Origin: an uncultured Burkholderiales bacterium
GTDB lineage: Bacteria; Pseudomonadota; Gammaproteobacteria; Burkholderiales; Burkholderiaceae_C
Length of the DNA: 64,000 bases
Assembly (NCBI GenBank): GCA_903886485.1
Contig: CAISMH010000017.1
Coordinates: forward strand, 372,001 to 436,000
Direction of reading: 5' to 3'
Within the stretch, counting starts at the first letter, position 1. Each line of letters starts with the position of its first letter. A program made the position numbers and the translations under genes. Below, in pieces: positions 16,296-24,887 of this stretch. The notes beneath the pieces are model-generated. The model did not search any database. It saw only the letters and a program-made list of their open reading frames with translations, and was not told where the DNA came from.

Positions 16296-17480
16296 CTACT
16301 TGCTCAACATCCGCATGGCTTCTTCGAGGCCTTTGAGCGTCAGCGGATACATGCGGTTGCTGACGATTTGTTGAATGATGGCAATGCTCTGACGGTATTG
16401 CCACACGCCTTGTGGTTCTGGGTTGATCCAAGCGAATTTGGGGAAGGCGTGCAGCAGGCGTTGTAGCCACTCGGCACCGGCTTCTTCGTTGTTGTATTCC
16501 ACGCTGCCACCCGGTTGCACGATTTCATACGGACTCATGGTGGCGTCACCAATGAAGATGAGTTTGTAGTCTTTGTTGTACTTGCGAATGATGTCCCAAG
16601 TCTCAAACTTTTCGGCGTAGCGTCGCTTGTTGTTGCGCCACATGAAGTCGTACACGCAGTTGTGGAAGTAGTAGAACTCCAAGTGTTTGAATTCGGCTTT
16701 GGCCGCAGAGAACAGTTCTTCGACCCGTGCAATGTGTTCGTCCATCGTGCCGCCCACGTCCATGAGCAGCAGCACTTTGACGTTGTTGTGGCGCTCGGGC
16801 CGCATCAAGATGTCCAAGAAGCCTGCATTGGCTGCGGTTTTGTGAATGGTGCCGTCGAGGTCTAGTTCTTCCACCGAGCCTTCACGTGCGAAGCGACGCA
16901 ATCGACGCAAGGCCACTTTGATGTTGCGCGTGCCCAGTTCTTGGGTGTCGTCGTAGTCTTGGTAAGCGCGTTGGTCCCACACTTTCACGGCGCTTTTGTT
17001 GCCCCCTTTGCCGCCGATGCGAATGCCTTGGGGGTTGTAGCCGCCGTTGCCAAAGGGCGAGGTGCCACCAGTGCCGATCCATTTGTTGCCACCTTCATGG
17101 CGCTCTTTTTGTTCTTCGAGACGTTTTTTGAGCGTTTCCATCAACTCGTCCCAACCCATTTTTTCGATGGCGGCTTTTTGTTCTGCGGTGAGTTCTTTTT
17201 GCAGAATCTTCTCTAACCAGTCGAGGGGGACTTCTTGGGTGAAGTCGGTCAGCAGCTCCACGCCCTTGAAGTACGCACCAAAGGCACGGTCAAATTTGTC
17301 GTAGTGTTTTTCGTCTTTGACGAGGATGAGACGACTCAAAAAATAAAAGTCATCCAAGCTGCAAGATTCACTGCCGGGGCCAACGACTTGCGCTTGCAAG
17401 GCTTCGAGCAGCGTGAGGTACTCCTTGACCGAAACCGGCAGCTTGGCGGCACGCAGGGTGTAGAAGAAGTCAATCAGCAT
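16296..17480 (-). CDS. VWA-domain (CoxE-like) protein of the MoxR/VWA system
   Basis: Cytoplasmic protein of 394 residues with a C-terminal von Willebrand A domain. The MIDAS-like motif is VLLLMDVGGTMDEH (about residues 235-248), a variant of DxSxS with Gly-Gly-Thr; the N-terminal half is the CoxE-type helical part. It forms an operon with a small membrane protein and a MoxR AAA ATPase (17720-18574). MoxR/VWA pairs act as chaperones that insert metal cofactors or activate enzymes; the client here is not evident. Confidence 0.85.
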   Translation of the reverse strand: MLIDFFYTLRAAKLPVSVKEYLTLLEALQAQVVGPGSESCSLDDFYFLSRLILVKDEKHYDKFDRAFGAYFKGVELLTDFTQEVPLDWLEKILQKELTAEQKAAIEKMGWDELMETLKKRLEEQKERHEGGNKWIGTGGTSPFGNGGYNPQGIRIGGKGGNKSAVKVWDQRAYQDYDDTQELGTRNIKVALRRLRRFAREGSVEELDLDGTIHKTAANAGFLDILMRPERHNNVKVLLLMDVGGTMDEHIARVEELFSAAKAEFKHLEFYYFHNCVYDFMWRNNKRRYAEKFETWDIIRKYNKDYKLIFIGDATMSPYEIVQPGGSVEYNNEEAGAEWLQRLLHAFPKFAWINPEPQGVWQYRQSIAIIQQIVSNRMYPLTLKGLEEAMRMLSK

Positions 17481-17489
17481 GCTGGTGTT

Positions 17490-17705
17490 TTATTCTGCGT
17501 CTGCTTTAGGCGCACGGAAGTGGCGTGCGGCTTGCAAACCCATGCCGCCCCCAATGCCGACCAAGATGATCGCGACGATGCTGCCCGTGCCATAGCCTTG
17601 GGCAAACAAATTCAAACCGAAGGTCACACCTACGCCATAGCCGAGCAGGGCGCCGATGACAAAGCCCATGGCATCGGTCAGACCTTCAATGAGAGAGGCA
17701 TACAT
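17490..17705 (-). CDS. Small Gly-rich membrane protein between MoxR and VWA
   Basis: 71-residue protein with two hydrophobic, glycine-rich segments (about residues 12-33 and 42-58). It lies 14 bp after moxR and 9 bp before the VWA gene, so it belongs to the same transcript. No family is recognised. It could anchor the MoxR/VWA complex to the membrane, but that is only a guess from position. Confidence 0.7.
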   Translation of the reverse strand: MYASLIEGLTDAMGFVIGALLGYGVGVTFGLNLFAQGYGTGSIVAIILVGIGGGMGLQAARHFRAPKADAE

Positions 17706-17719
17706 GGGATGTGCTTTCT

Positions 17720-18574
17720 TTATCGGTTGCGGTTTTGCATGAACACCAATTTTTCAAACAGCGTCACGTCTTGTTCATTCTTCAACAGCGCGCCCACGAG
17801 TGGCGGGATCGACACTTTGTCGTCGGCAGTTTGCAGCGCTTCGAGTGGGATGTCTTCGGCCACCAAGAGCTTGAGCCAATCGATCAATTCACTGGTGGAC
17901 GGTTTCTTCTTGAGTCCCGGCAAGTTGCGAATGTCAAAGAAGGTTTTCATGGCCGCCGACAGCAGCGCTTGCTTGATGTCGGGGAAGTGAACCGCCACGA
18001 TGTGACGCATGGTGTCCGCATCTGGAAATTTGATGTAGTGGAAAAAGCAGCGGCGCAAGAAAGCGTCCGGCAACTCTTTTTCGTTGTTGGAGGTGATGAA
18101 GACCAAGGGTCGCGTTTGGGCTTTGATGAGTTGACGCGTTTCGTAGCAATAAAATTCCATGCGGTCGAGTTCGCGCAACAAGTCGTTGGGGAACTCGATA
18201 TCGGCTTTGTCGATTTCATCGATCAGCAAAGCCACCGGTTGCTCGGAGGTGAACGCTTGCCACAACACGCCTTTGAGGATGTAGTTGTTGATGTCCTTCA
18301 CGCGTTCTGCGCTTTCGGTATCGGCCATCTGGCTGTCGCGTAGACGACTTACCGCGTCGTACTCGTACAGGCCTTGTTGGGCCTTGGTCGTAGATTTGAT
18401 GTGCCATTGCAACAAGGGTAAACCCAGGGCTTGGGCGACCTCTTCTGCAAGCATAGTCTTGCCTGTGCCGGGCTCCCCCTTGACCAGCAAGGGCCGCTTG
18501 AGTGCGATGGCTGCATTGACCGCGAGCATCAAGTCTTGGGTTGCAACGTAGTTGTCAGTACCTTTGAATTTCAT
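17720..18574 (-). CDS. MoxR-family AAA+ ATPase
   Basis: AAA+ ATPase of 284 residues. Walker A is GEPGTGKT (about residues 37-44), Walker B LLIDEIDKAD, sensor-1 in VFITSNNEKELPDAFLRRC, and the arginine region FLRRCFFHYIKFP, all typical of MoxR. First gene of a three-gene operon with the small membrane protein and VWA protein; divergent from the cytochrome c4 gene. Likely a chaperone for maturation of an enzyme complex. Confidence 0.9.
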   Translation of the reverse strand: MKFKGTDNYVATQDLMLAVNAAIALKRPLLVKGEPGTGKTMLAEEVAQALGLPLLQWHIKSTTKAQQGLYEYDAVSRLRDSQMADTESAERVKDINNYILKGVLWQAFTSEQPVALLIDEIDKADIEFPNDLLRELDRMEFYCYETRQLIKAQTRPLVFITSNNEKELPDAFLRRCFFHYIKFPDADTMRHIVAVHFPDIKQALLSAAMKTFFDIRNLPGLKKKPSTSELIDWLKLLVAEDIPLEALQTADDKVSIPPLVGALLKNEQDVTLFEKLVFMQNRNR

Positions 18575-18630
18575 GGGTAGTTCCGTCTATTATTTGAGTT
18601 ACATCAACCTCTTGGGATTGTGGTTTGCAT

Positions 18631-19293
18631 ATGAAAAAGTTTGTCTCGTTCGCGTTTGCTCTGACTGTATCTACCTTGTCTTCGCTGTCGTTTGCGCAAG
18701 ATGTGAAGGGTGATGCTAACGCAGGTGAAAAGAAAATCGCGATGTGTATTGGTTGCCATGGCATTGTGGGCTACCAAGCTAGTTTTCCTGAAGTTTATAA
18801 AGTCCCCAAAATTTCTGGACAGGGCGAGAAGTACATCAGCACCGCGCTCAATGCCTACAAAAAGGGCGAGCGCAAGCACCCCACGATGCGTGGCATCGCG
18901 GCCAGTTTGACCGACCAAGACATCGCAGACATTTCAGCCTATTACGCCAACCATGGCAAAGTCCAAGGCGCGACATTGCCCGACAAAGCCACCGAGCCCA
19001 AAGGCGATGTGGCAGCGCTGTTGACCAAAGGCGCCTGTACCTCCTGCCACGGCGAAAACTTCGCCAAACCCATCGACCCTAGCTATCCCAAGATTGCAGG
19101 CCAGAACGCGGACTACTTGTATGTCGCGTTGAAGTCCTACAAGGTCGAAGGTGCCGCGACTTGGGGTCGCGGCAACGGTGTGATGGGTGGTGTGGCGAAG
19201 CAGTTCAGCCTGGCAGAGCTGAAAGAGTTGGCCAACTATGTGTCCTCGCAACAAGGTGATTTGAAAACCGTGCCTCAAAGCAAGTTTCGCTGA
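18631..19293 (+). CDS. Diheme cytochrome c4-type protein
   Basis: Exported diheme c-type cytochrome of 220 residues. The signal peptide is MKKFVSFAFALTVSTLSSLS followed by FAQ. Heme-binding motifs CIGCH (about residue 41) and CTSCH (about residue 145) mark two cytochrome c domains, each with a later Met as probable sixth ligand. An electron carrier to terminal oxidases, fitting the cytochrome oxidase locus 9 kb downstream. The ATG at 18631 is preferred over a TTG two codons upstream. A clear terminator follows. Confidence 0.9.
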   Translation: MKKFVSFAFALTVSTLSSLSFAQDVKGDANAGEKKIAMCIGCHGIVGYQASFPEVYKVPKISGQGEKYISTALNAYKKGERKHPTMRGIAASLTDQDIADISAYYANHGKVQGATLPDKATEPKGDVAALLTKGACTSCHGENFAKPIDPSYPKIAGQNADYLYVALKSYKVEGAATWGRGNGVMGGVAKQFSLAELKELANYVSSQQGDLKTVPQSKFR

Positions 19294-19313
19294 ACGGTTG
19301 CACTCCATCACTA

Positions 19314-19338
19314 AGCCCGCTGTGTGCGGGCTTTTTTT
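19314..19338 (+). terminator. Intrinsic terminator after cytochrome c4 gene
   Basis: Perfect 7-bp stem AGCCCGC (19314-19320) / GCGGGCT (19326-19332) with loop TGTGT and a T-run, about 20 bp after the stop codon. Confidence 0.85.
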
Positions 19339-19350
19339 GTGCTGTGACTT

Positions 19351-20517
19351 TTAAAGCGCGTTGAGCACTTCTTGTGTGTGTTCACCCAAACGTGGCGCAG
19401 GACGCCAGACGCCTGTGGGTGTGCCACTCATGCGCACAGGCGGACGCAGTTGACGCAATTGCCCCTCAAAGGGATGCGCGATATCCAACCACGCGTGTGT
19501 GGCGGTGAGGTGGGGGTCGGTGAGTAAATCATCCAACTTCATCATGGGCATGACGGGGATGTCGTTTGCCGTGAAGTCTTTCATCCACGCGGCACTGGTG
19601 CGGGTGCGCATGTATTCAGCGACGAAGGCATAGAGTGCGTCGATGTGTTGCAGACGATCGGCATGGCTGCGAAAGCGTGCATCGGTTTGAAACAAATCGG
19701 CGCGACCAATAAGACCCAAGAAGGCTTGCCAATGCGCGTCGTTGTACATGAGGGCGCAAAGGTGCCCGTCTTGCGTTTCATAAGGTTTGCGGTGGGCCGA
19801 CAGCATGCGTGGGTAGCCCATGGGGCCAATAGGAGGTTGCCATGTCTCACCGCTCAAATGCTCACCCAAGACAAATTGCAGCAGGCATTCAAACATGGGC
19901 ACTTCCACATGCTGGCCGAGGCCTGTGCGGTAGCGCGCAATGACTGCCGCCAAGACGGCATGCACCATGTTGAGCCCCGTGACGCGGTCGGCAAAGGTGG
20001 CGGGTACGTAGCGTGGCTCTGGGCTGCCGCTTTGCGTCATCAGCCATGGAATACAGGCCGCGTCTTGGATGAGGTCGTCGTAGGCAGGCCAGTCCGAGTA
20101 GGGGCCGCCTTCGCTGTAGCCATAGGCACCGCAGACGACCAAGCGCGGGTTGAGTGCGTGGAGTGTGTCAAACGACAGTCCCAAGCGTGCCATGGAGGCG
20201 GGACGGATGTTGTAGGTCAACACATCGGCGGTTTTGCACAGGGCCAGCAACTGTTCACGTTGCTCGGGTTGGCGTAAATCGAGCACAACGGAGCGTTTGT
20301 TGCGGTTGGCGTTGATGAAGATATGACCCATGCCCGGGTGCTTCATCGGGCCCGCATGGCGCATGATGTCGCCGCTTGGTGGCTCGATTTTGATGACGTC
20401 GGCACCGTAGTCGCTCAAGATTTGGGTGGCATAGGGGCCAAGCACCACGCCTGTCAAATCAATGACGCGCAAACCTGCAAGCGCGCCTTCAAGAACAGCT
20501 TGGTTGCTGGTGCCCAT
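19351..20517 (-). CDS. CaiB/BaiF family (class III) CoA-transferase
   Basis: Family III CoA-transferase of 388 residues that moves CoA between carboxylic acids. LAGLRVIDLTGVVLGPYATQILSDYGADVIKIEPP at the N-terminus is the family start (shown here in two parts: residues ~11-25 and ~29-45), followed by NRNKRSVVLDLRQ and the Asp-containing DLIQDAACIPWLMTQ segment with the likely catalytic Asp. It lies 3 bp downstream of a Bug binding-protein gene, so uptake and CoA activation of one carboxylate are probably linked. Substrate unknown. Confidence 0.88.
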   Translation of the reverse strand: MGTSNQAVLEGALAGLRVIDLTGVVLGPYATQILSDYGADVIKIEPPSGDIMRHAGPMKHPGMGHIFINANRNKRSVVLDLRQPEQREQLLALCKTADVLTYNIRPASMARLGLSFDTLHALNPRLVVCGAYGYSEGGPYSDWPAYDDLIQDAACIPWLMTQSGSPEPRYVPATFADRVTGLNMVHAVLAAVIARYRTGLGQHVEVPMFECLLQFVLGEHLSGETWQPPIGPMGYPRMLSAHRKPYETQDGHLCALMYNDAHWQAFLGLIGRADLFQTDARFRSHADRLQHIDALYAFVAEYMRTRTSAAWMKDFTANDIPVMPMMKLDDLLTDPHLTATHAWLDIAHPFEGQLRQLRPPVRMSGTPTGVWRPAPRLGEHTQEVLNAL

Positions 20518-20520
20518 GGC

Positions 20521-21513
20521 TTACTCAGGCGTGATGCCAGCGGACTTCACCCAGCCACCCCATTTTTTGATTTCTGTCTCAATGGTTTTGGCGAGGGCGG
20601 CCGAGTCTTCTGCGTCGATGTCCACGCCTACACCTTGGATTTTTTCGCGCACTTCGGGTTTGGCCAAAACGGCCATCAAGGTGGCGGTGGCTTTCTTTTG
20701 CACATCGGCAGGAATACCGGCTGGCGCCATCAAGCCAAACCAAGCGCTGACGTTGTAGCCGTTCACGGTGTCGCCAATGGGGGGCACGTTGGGAGCTTTG
20801 CCAGCCCGCTTGCGGGTGGTCACGCCTAGGCCGCGCATGCGGCCACCGTTCATTTGCGACACGGCGTTACCCGTATCGGCAAAGGTAAATTGAATTTGGC
20901 CGCCCAGTAAATCGGTCAAGGCTGGGGGGATGCTTTTGTAGGGCACGTTCACCGCTTGGATACCAGCTAACTCGGTCAACATGGCGGCTGAGACGAGCGA
21001 GCCCGATGAGCCGTGACCAAAGGCCAGTTTGCCCGGGTTGGCTTTGGCGTAGCTCACAAACTCTTTCATGTCCTTGGCGGGGAAGTCGTTGCTGACCATC
21101 AAGATAAAGCCCGTCTCGCCAATCTTGCCGATGGGGGTGAAGTCTTTCACGGGGTCGTAAGGCAGCTTGCGGTACAGGTGGACGTTGGCCGCTTGCGTGG
21201 TGCTGGTGGTGACCAAGAAGGTGTAGCCATCGGCGGGTGCCGCCTTGACCACTTCAGCGCCCAAGATGCCATTGGCACCAGCCTTGTTTTCGATGGTGAT
21301 GGGCTGACCCCATGCGTCGCTCATGGCTTGGGCCAAGATGCGGCCCACGTTGTCGGTGGCGCTGCCCGCGCTGAAGGGCACCACAAACTTGACGGGCTTG
21401 TTGGGGTAGCTTTGGGCGAGTGCGGCAGGGGCGAAGCCAGCGCACAGGGCCAAAGCGGCGAGGGCAGCCGTGCAGCGGCGGCGCAGCAGGGAGTGATGTG
21501 GAAGGTGGCGCAT
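20521..21513 (-). CDS. Bug-family substrate-binding protein (4), paired with CoA-transferase
   Basis: Periplasmic binding protein of 330 residues. The N-terminus MRHLPHHSLLRRRCTAALAA leads a signal peptide ending at ALAQ; YPNKPVKFVVPFSAGSATD, ENKAGANGILGAE and NVPYKSIPPALTDLL place it in the Bug family. The start at 21513 is chosen because AGGAGA precedes it. Its gene is followed after 3 bp by the CoA-transferase gene. Confidence 0.9.
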   Translation of the reverse strand: MRHLPHHSLLRRRCTAALAALALCAGFAPAALAQSYPNKPVKFVVPFSAGSATDNVGRILAQAMSDAWGQPITIENKAGANGILGAEVVKAAPADGYTFLVTTSTTQAANVHLYRKLPYDPVKDFTPIGKIGETGFILMVSNDFPAKDMKEFVSYAKANPGKLAFGHGSSGSLVSAAMLTELAGIQAVNVPYKSIPPALTDLLGGQIQFTFADTGNAVSQMNGGRMRGLGVTTRKRAGKAPNVPPIGDTVNGYNVSAWFGLMAPAGIPADVQKKATATLMAVLAKPEVREKIQGVGVDIDAEDSAALAKTIETEIKKWGGWVKSAGITPE

Positions 21514-21669
21514 GGGGCGAGTCTCCTGAATCCCAGAATTGGGTGAATTGCGTATAGATACTTTAGGTTTCATTCGCTATGCTGGAATGGGTCGGGAAAG
21601 AGTATCTCAAAAAGTATTCAGCAACCCGATGAAGCTGGTGATTCAAGACTTGTTTTTTGAAGGGACGAC

Positions 21670-22728
21670 ATGATGGAACGCATGGTGAATGGCTCAGGGC
21701 TGGTGATGTGGTTGGTGATGTTGGCGGGATGCGCAAGCCACAACACAGCGCCGAATGTGGCGATGCCGATCCAAGAGATTGGTAGTTTTCATGTGGGTGG
21801 GCGCTCCGCGGAGTTGCGTGGTCTTCCAAAGAAGGAGGTGCGTTTTACGCCGACGCAGCCGCCTACTGTGATTGACCCGAACGGGGAGTTTGAGGTGGAG
21901 CAGATGTATGCGCAGTTCACCTTGTTGGCAGACTCGGCGAAGCGTGCAGCCTATCCTTTGGTGATGATTCATGGAGGTGGGCTCTCAGGGGTGACTTGGG
22001 AGACCAAGCCAGATGGCAAGCCCGGATGGCAAATGTTTTTTTTACGCCATGGCTATGACGTGTATGTGGTGGATGCGGTGGAGCGTGGCCGAGCTTCGTG
22101 GGCGCGGTATCCAGAGGTGTTCAAGTCGGAGCCAATTTTTCGAACCAAAAAAGAGGCGTGGGAGTTGTTTCGATTCGGGCCGTCCTATGGCGCGGGTGGA
22201 GGGACGCAAGAGGCGTATGCAGACACGCAATTTCCAGTGGCGCATTTTGACCAATTCATGAAGCAAGGTGTGCCACGGTGGGTGACCAATGATGTGCCAA
22301 CGCAAGCGGCATACAACGCCTTGGTGGAGAAGGTGTGTCCCTGCGTTTTGATGCCGCATTCGCAAGGCAGTACGTTTGCTTATCAGGCGGCACTGAAGTA
22401 CCCCCATTTGGTGAAGGCGGTGGTGGGGATTGAGCCCTCTGGGGCCTTAGACCCAGACAAGACAGACATGACACAGCTGAAAAATATTCCGATGCTGTTT
22501 GTGTGGGGCGACAAGATTCGCGAGACGGCGCGCTGGGGCGGCATCATGGCGTCATTGAAGAAAATGATTGCGGCACAAAAAGCGCAGCAGGGCGTCGCAG
22601 ACGAAATAGATTTGCCCATGATGGGCATTCGCGGCAACAGTCACATGATCATGATGGATCGCAACTCCGATGAGGTGGCGAGATTGGTCGATGCGTGGCT
22701 GGTGGCCAAGGGCTTGACGAGGCCTTGA
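21670..22728 (+). CDS. Alpha/beta-hydrolase lipoprotein (esterase-like)
   Basis: Exported alpha/beta hydrolase of about 352 residues. The N-terminus ends in a lipobox (VMLAGC, Cys about residue 21), predicting a lipid-anchored protein. HGGG (residue ~98) is the oxyanion motif, PHSQGST holds the nucleophile Ser, and GNSHMIMMD the catalytic His. ATG at 21670 or 21673 both fit. It stands alone, with the toxin-antitoxin module behind it. Substrate unknown; esterase activity is inferred from the fold. Confidence 0.82.
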   Translation: MMERMVNGSGLVMWLVMLAGCASHNTAPNVAMPIQEIGSFHVGGRSAELRGLPKKEVRFTPTQPPTVIDPNGEFEVEQMYAQFTLLADSAKRAAYPLVMIHGGGLSGVTWETKPDGKPGWQMFFLRHGYDVYVVDAVERGRASWARYPEVFKSEPIFRTKKEAWELFRFGPSYGAGGGTQEAYADTQFPVAHFDQFMKQGVPRWVTNDVPTQAAYNALVEKVCPCVLMPHSQGSTFAYQAALKYPHLVKAVVGIEPSGALDPDKTDMTQLKNIPMLFVWGDKIRETARWGGIMASLKKMIAAQKAQQGVADEIDLPMMGIRGNSHMIMMDRNSDEVARLVDAWLVAKGLTRP

Positions 22729-22751
22729 GTGGCTAGTCTTGAGTGGCTCTG

Positions 22752-22781
22752 CGCTGCACCGCGTCAATGTAGGCGTGGCCG
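22752..22781. repeat. 30-bp direct repeat, left copy (duplicate of the DUF1841 gene 3' end)
   Basis: The 30 bp starting CGCTGCACCGCGTCAATGTA are identical to 23568-23597, which codes for the last residues of the DUF1841 protein (AYIDAVQR, on the minus strand). Only the small toxin-antitoxin module and its promoter lie between the two copies. Confidence 0.85.
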
Positions 22782-22788
22782 GTGCTTA

Positions 22789-22826
22789 TTGACAAGTCTG
22801 TTTCTATTTGATATCTTAAAGATATC
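22789..22826 (+). promoter_or_regulatory. Promoter and palindromic operator of the toxin-antitoxin module
   Basis: A perfect -35 hexamer TTGACA (22789-22794) and TATCTT (22812-22817) at 17-bp spacing form a sigma-70 promoter. The -10 overlaps a perfect palindrome GATATCTT-A-AAGATATC (22810-22826), with a further partial repeat TAATATC after it. Such a layout is what an autorepressing antitoxin needs. Confidence 0.7.
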
Positions 22827-22846
22827 TAATATCAGGGGAGCCAAAC

Positions 22847-23128
22847 ATGAAAGCTGCAACAGCCCAGATCGCCTTCCGTTACCGCCCGCAAGACAGCGCA
22901 ACCGGCGTGACGCGCACAACGGCCAAACGTTTGGCGGATGTTTTGGGCGTGGACGAAACGCAAGTGATTCACCTGGCGCTGCACGAGTTGGCCACCAAGT
23001 TCTTGCCACAGTACGAGGCCGATGAGGGGGCATTGACCAAAGCCCAACTCAATCAGGTTAAAAAATCAGCCCCCAAGGCCAAGGGCGGCACGGTTCGCAG
23101 CAGTCTGTTTGAATTGGACAACGCCTGA
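22847..23128 (+). CDS. Putative antitoxin (ribbon-helix-helix-like)
   Basis: 93-residue protein, mostly charged and helical; TRTTAKRLADVLGVDETQ (about residues 22-39) resembles a short DNA-binding element. The stop codon overlaps the next start by 1 bp (TGATG), the usual coupling of toxin-antitoxin genes. A palindromic operator lies at its promoter, consistent with autoregulation. No family is recognised with certainty. Its lysine-rich C-terminal half would bind the toxin by analogy. Confidence 0.68.
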   Translation: MKAATAQIAFRYRPQDSATGVTRTTAKRLADVLGVDETQVIHLALHELATKFLPQYEADEGALTKAQLNQVKKSAPKAKGGTVRSSLFELDNA

Positions 23129-23532
23129 TGCGCTGGTGGCCGGAGCCCACGGCTGGCGACATCGTCTGGTGCCACTTTCCCGACCACATTCAGCCCAAGC
23201 CCAAACCACACCCCGGCCTCATTGTTTCGACCAAAGAGGATGACGAAGGCATGTTCTTCGTGAGCGTGGCCTACGGGACGAGCCAAAAGACGAATCGACT
23301 CTACAGTGGGGAGTTCAGGGTTTCCAAGCGCGAGCACCTTGCTGCTTATGCCAGCGCTGGTTTGAGCTATGACACCAAATTCGATCTGAGAAACGTGCTT
23401 GAGCTTCCGTTCAACGACGCCTATTTCTCAGTCCCGCCTCATGTGCCCCACGGTCAAGTGCCAAAGCTTGGAACCCTGCATCCGAGCATGGTTCGGATTG
23501 CCGCTACTGCTTTTGCGGCGGCAAGCAAATAG
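23128..23532 (+). CDS. PemK/MazF-like toxin
   Basis: 134-residue protein beginning MRWWPEPTAGDIVWCHFPD, whose GDIVxxxFP start and following PKPHPGLIVST match the PemK/MazF pattern (GDIVxVxFP...RPxLVls). Members are sequence-specific mRNA endonucleases that arrest growth. The catalytic Arg and Thr positions are not obvious from sequence alone, so the family call is moderate. It is coupled by overlap with the antitoxin gene. Confidence 0.72.
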   Translation: MRWWPEPTAGDIVWCHFPDHIQPKPKPHPGLIVSTKEDDEGMFFVSVAYGTSQKTNRLYSGEFRVSKREHLAAYASAGLSYDTKFDLRNVLELPFNDAYFSVPPHVPHGQVPKLGTLHPSMVRIAATAFAAASK

Positions 23533-23548
23533 GCGCGTTCAACCTCTT

Positions 23549-23983
23549 TTAATCTTTAGTCGCCCGACGCTGCACCGCGTCAATGTAGGCGTGGCCGTCG
23601 GGCGGGCGGCCGCTGCGTTGGCTTTCCCAAATCATTTGGCCTAGCGCGTCCATGGTTTCGTGGTGTGCTTGGTGCAGCGAATCGCGTTTGGCGGTAAGAA
23701 GCTCCACCGCTTGGCGAATGCCGCGTGGCTGGTCAATCGAGCATTGCTCACTCACCGACAGGTGCATGGACAGGTGCAAGAAGGGGTTGGTTTTGCCGTC
23801 CTTCACTTCGTACATGCGCTCCAGCGCGGCATCGACGTCAGAGAAATCAGCGTGGTACTCGGGGTGCTCGGCCACCCATTGACTGGCCAAGGTTTCCAGC
23901 GCGTCCATGGGCTGGCCGTCTCGCCATTTGGCGTAGACGGCGCAGAAGAAGCGCCGCACGTCGGCTTGGCTGGGTTCAAACAT
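23549..23983 (-). CDS. DUF1841 family protein
   Basis: 144-residue conserved protein of unknown function, with MFEPSQADVRRFFCAVYAKWR at the start (given as the first ~20 residues), NPFLHLSMHLSVSEQ in the middle and ESQRSGRPPDGHAYID near the end. The family occurs mainly in beta- and gammaproteobacteria. It is 12 bp downstream of fpr. A 30-bp segment of its 3' end is duplicated 0.8 kb away on the other side of the toxin-antitoxin module. Confidence 0.85.
   Translation of the reverse strand: MFEPSQADVRRFFCAVYAKWRDGQPMDALETLASQWVAEHPEYHADFSDVDAALERMYEVKDGKTNPFLHLSMHLSVSEQCSIDQPRGIRQAVELLTAKRDSLHQAHHETMDALGQMIWESQRSGRPPDGHAYIDAVQRRATKD
23568..23597. repeat. 30-bp direct repeat, right copy (inside DUF1841 gene)
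   Basis: Identical to 22752-22781. This copy is part of the coding sequence, so it is the original; the left copy is a detached duplicate flanking the inserted module. Confidence 0.85.
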
Positions 23984-23995
23984 GCGGTGCTTTGA

Positions 23996-24772
23996 TCACT
24001 GTTCCACGAAGGCGCGTTCGACCACAAAGTCGCCGGGGGTGGTGGTGGAGCCTTCTTTGAAGCTGCGTTCTTCCAGCAAGGCGCGCATGTCTTTGTTCAG
24101 CGCGGGGCTGCCGCAAATCATGATGCGGTCATTGGCAGGGTCGAGGTTGGGCAAGCCCAAATCTTGGGTGAGTTTGTTGGAGGTGAGCAAGTCGGTCACG
24201 CGGCCTTGGTTTTTGTAGGGCTCGCGGGTGACGGTGGGGTAGTAGAGCATTTGAGCGCTGACCATCTCGCCCAAGAACTCGTGCTTGGGCAGCTCTTCGG
24301 TCAAGTAGTCGTGATAAGCGAGTTCTTTGACTTCGCGCACGCCGTGGACCAAGATGACTTTTTCAAAACGCTCATACGTTTCTGGGTCACGCACGATGCT
24401 AAGGAACGGGGCTAAGCCAGTACCGGTGCCAATCAAGTACAGATTTTTGGCGGGCAACAAGTAGTCGATGAGCAAGGTGCCCGTGGGTTTTTTACCGACG
24501 ACGATTTTGTCGCCCACTTGAATGTGTTGCAGCTTGGAGGTGAGGGGGCCGTCTGGCACCTTGATGCTCAGAAACTCCAAGTGTTCTTCGTAGTTGGCAC
24601 TGACGATGCTGTAGGCACGCAGCAGCGGTTTGCCGTTTTCGCCGCGCAAGCCAATCATGGTGAAGTGGCCGTTGGAGAAACGCAGCGAGGTGTCGCGTGT
24701 GGTGGTGAAGCTGAACAGGCGGTCGGTCCAGTGGTGGACGGACAAAACTTCTTCGTCTAGGAATGCACTCAT
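23996..24772 (-). CDS. fpr: Ferredoxin--NADP+ reductase
   Basis: FAD-dependent reductase of 258 residues. RAYSIVSANYEEHLEF is the FAD-binding RxYS motif, the NADP-binding part holds GTGTGLAPFLSIVRD, and FVVERAFVEQ closes the protein. Reduces or oxidises ferredoxin/flavodoxin with NADPH. It is transcribed together with the DUF1841 gene. The ferredoxin encoded at 40590 is a possible partner. Confidence 0.92.
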   Translation of the reverse strand: MSAFLDEEVLSVHHWTDRLFSFTTTRDTSLRFSNGHFTMIGLRGENGKPLLRAYSIVSANYEEHLEFLSIKVPDGPLTSKLQHIQVGDKIVVGKKPTGTLLIDYLLPAKNLYLIGTGTGLAPFLSIVRDPETYERFEKVILVHGVREVKELAYHDYLTEELPKHEFLGEMVSAQMLYYPTVTREPYKNQGRVTDLLTSNKLTQDLGLPNLDPANDRIMICGSPALNKDMRALLEERSFKEGSTTTPGDFVVERAFVEQ

Positions 24773-24796
24773 GACAGTAATAAATCGATATAAATC

Positions 24797-24822
24797 AAGC
24801 CCTCTAGTGTAGGCGAGGGCTT
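24797..24822. other. Stem-loop between trmL and fpr
   Basis: Perfect 8-bp inverted repeat AAGCCCTC (24797-24804) / GAGGGCTT (24815-24822). No T-run follows on either strand, so it is not a clear terminator; it may be a leader structure of the fpr transcript. Confidence 0.35.
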
Positions 24823-24887
24823 AAAACCTGAGGCTATATGTTGGTGGTGTGAAGGCTATAAGCCCTGACCTGAATCAACGGGCGTTT

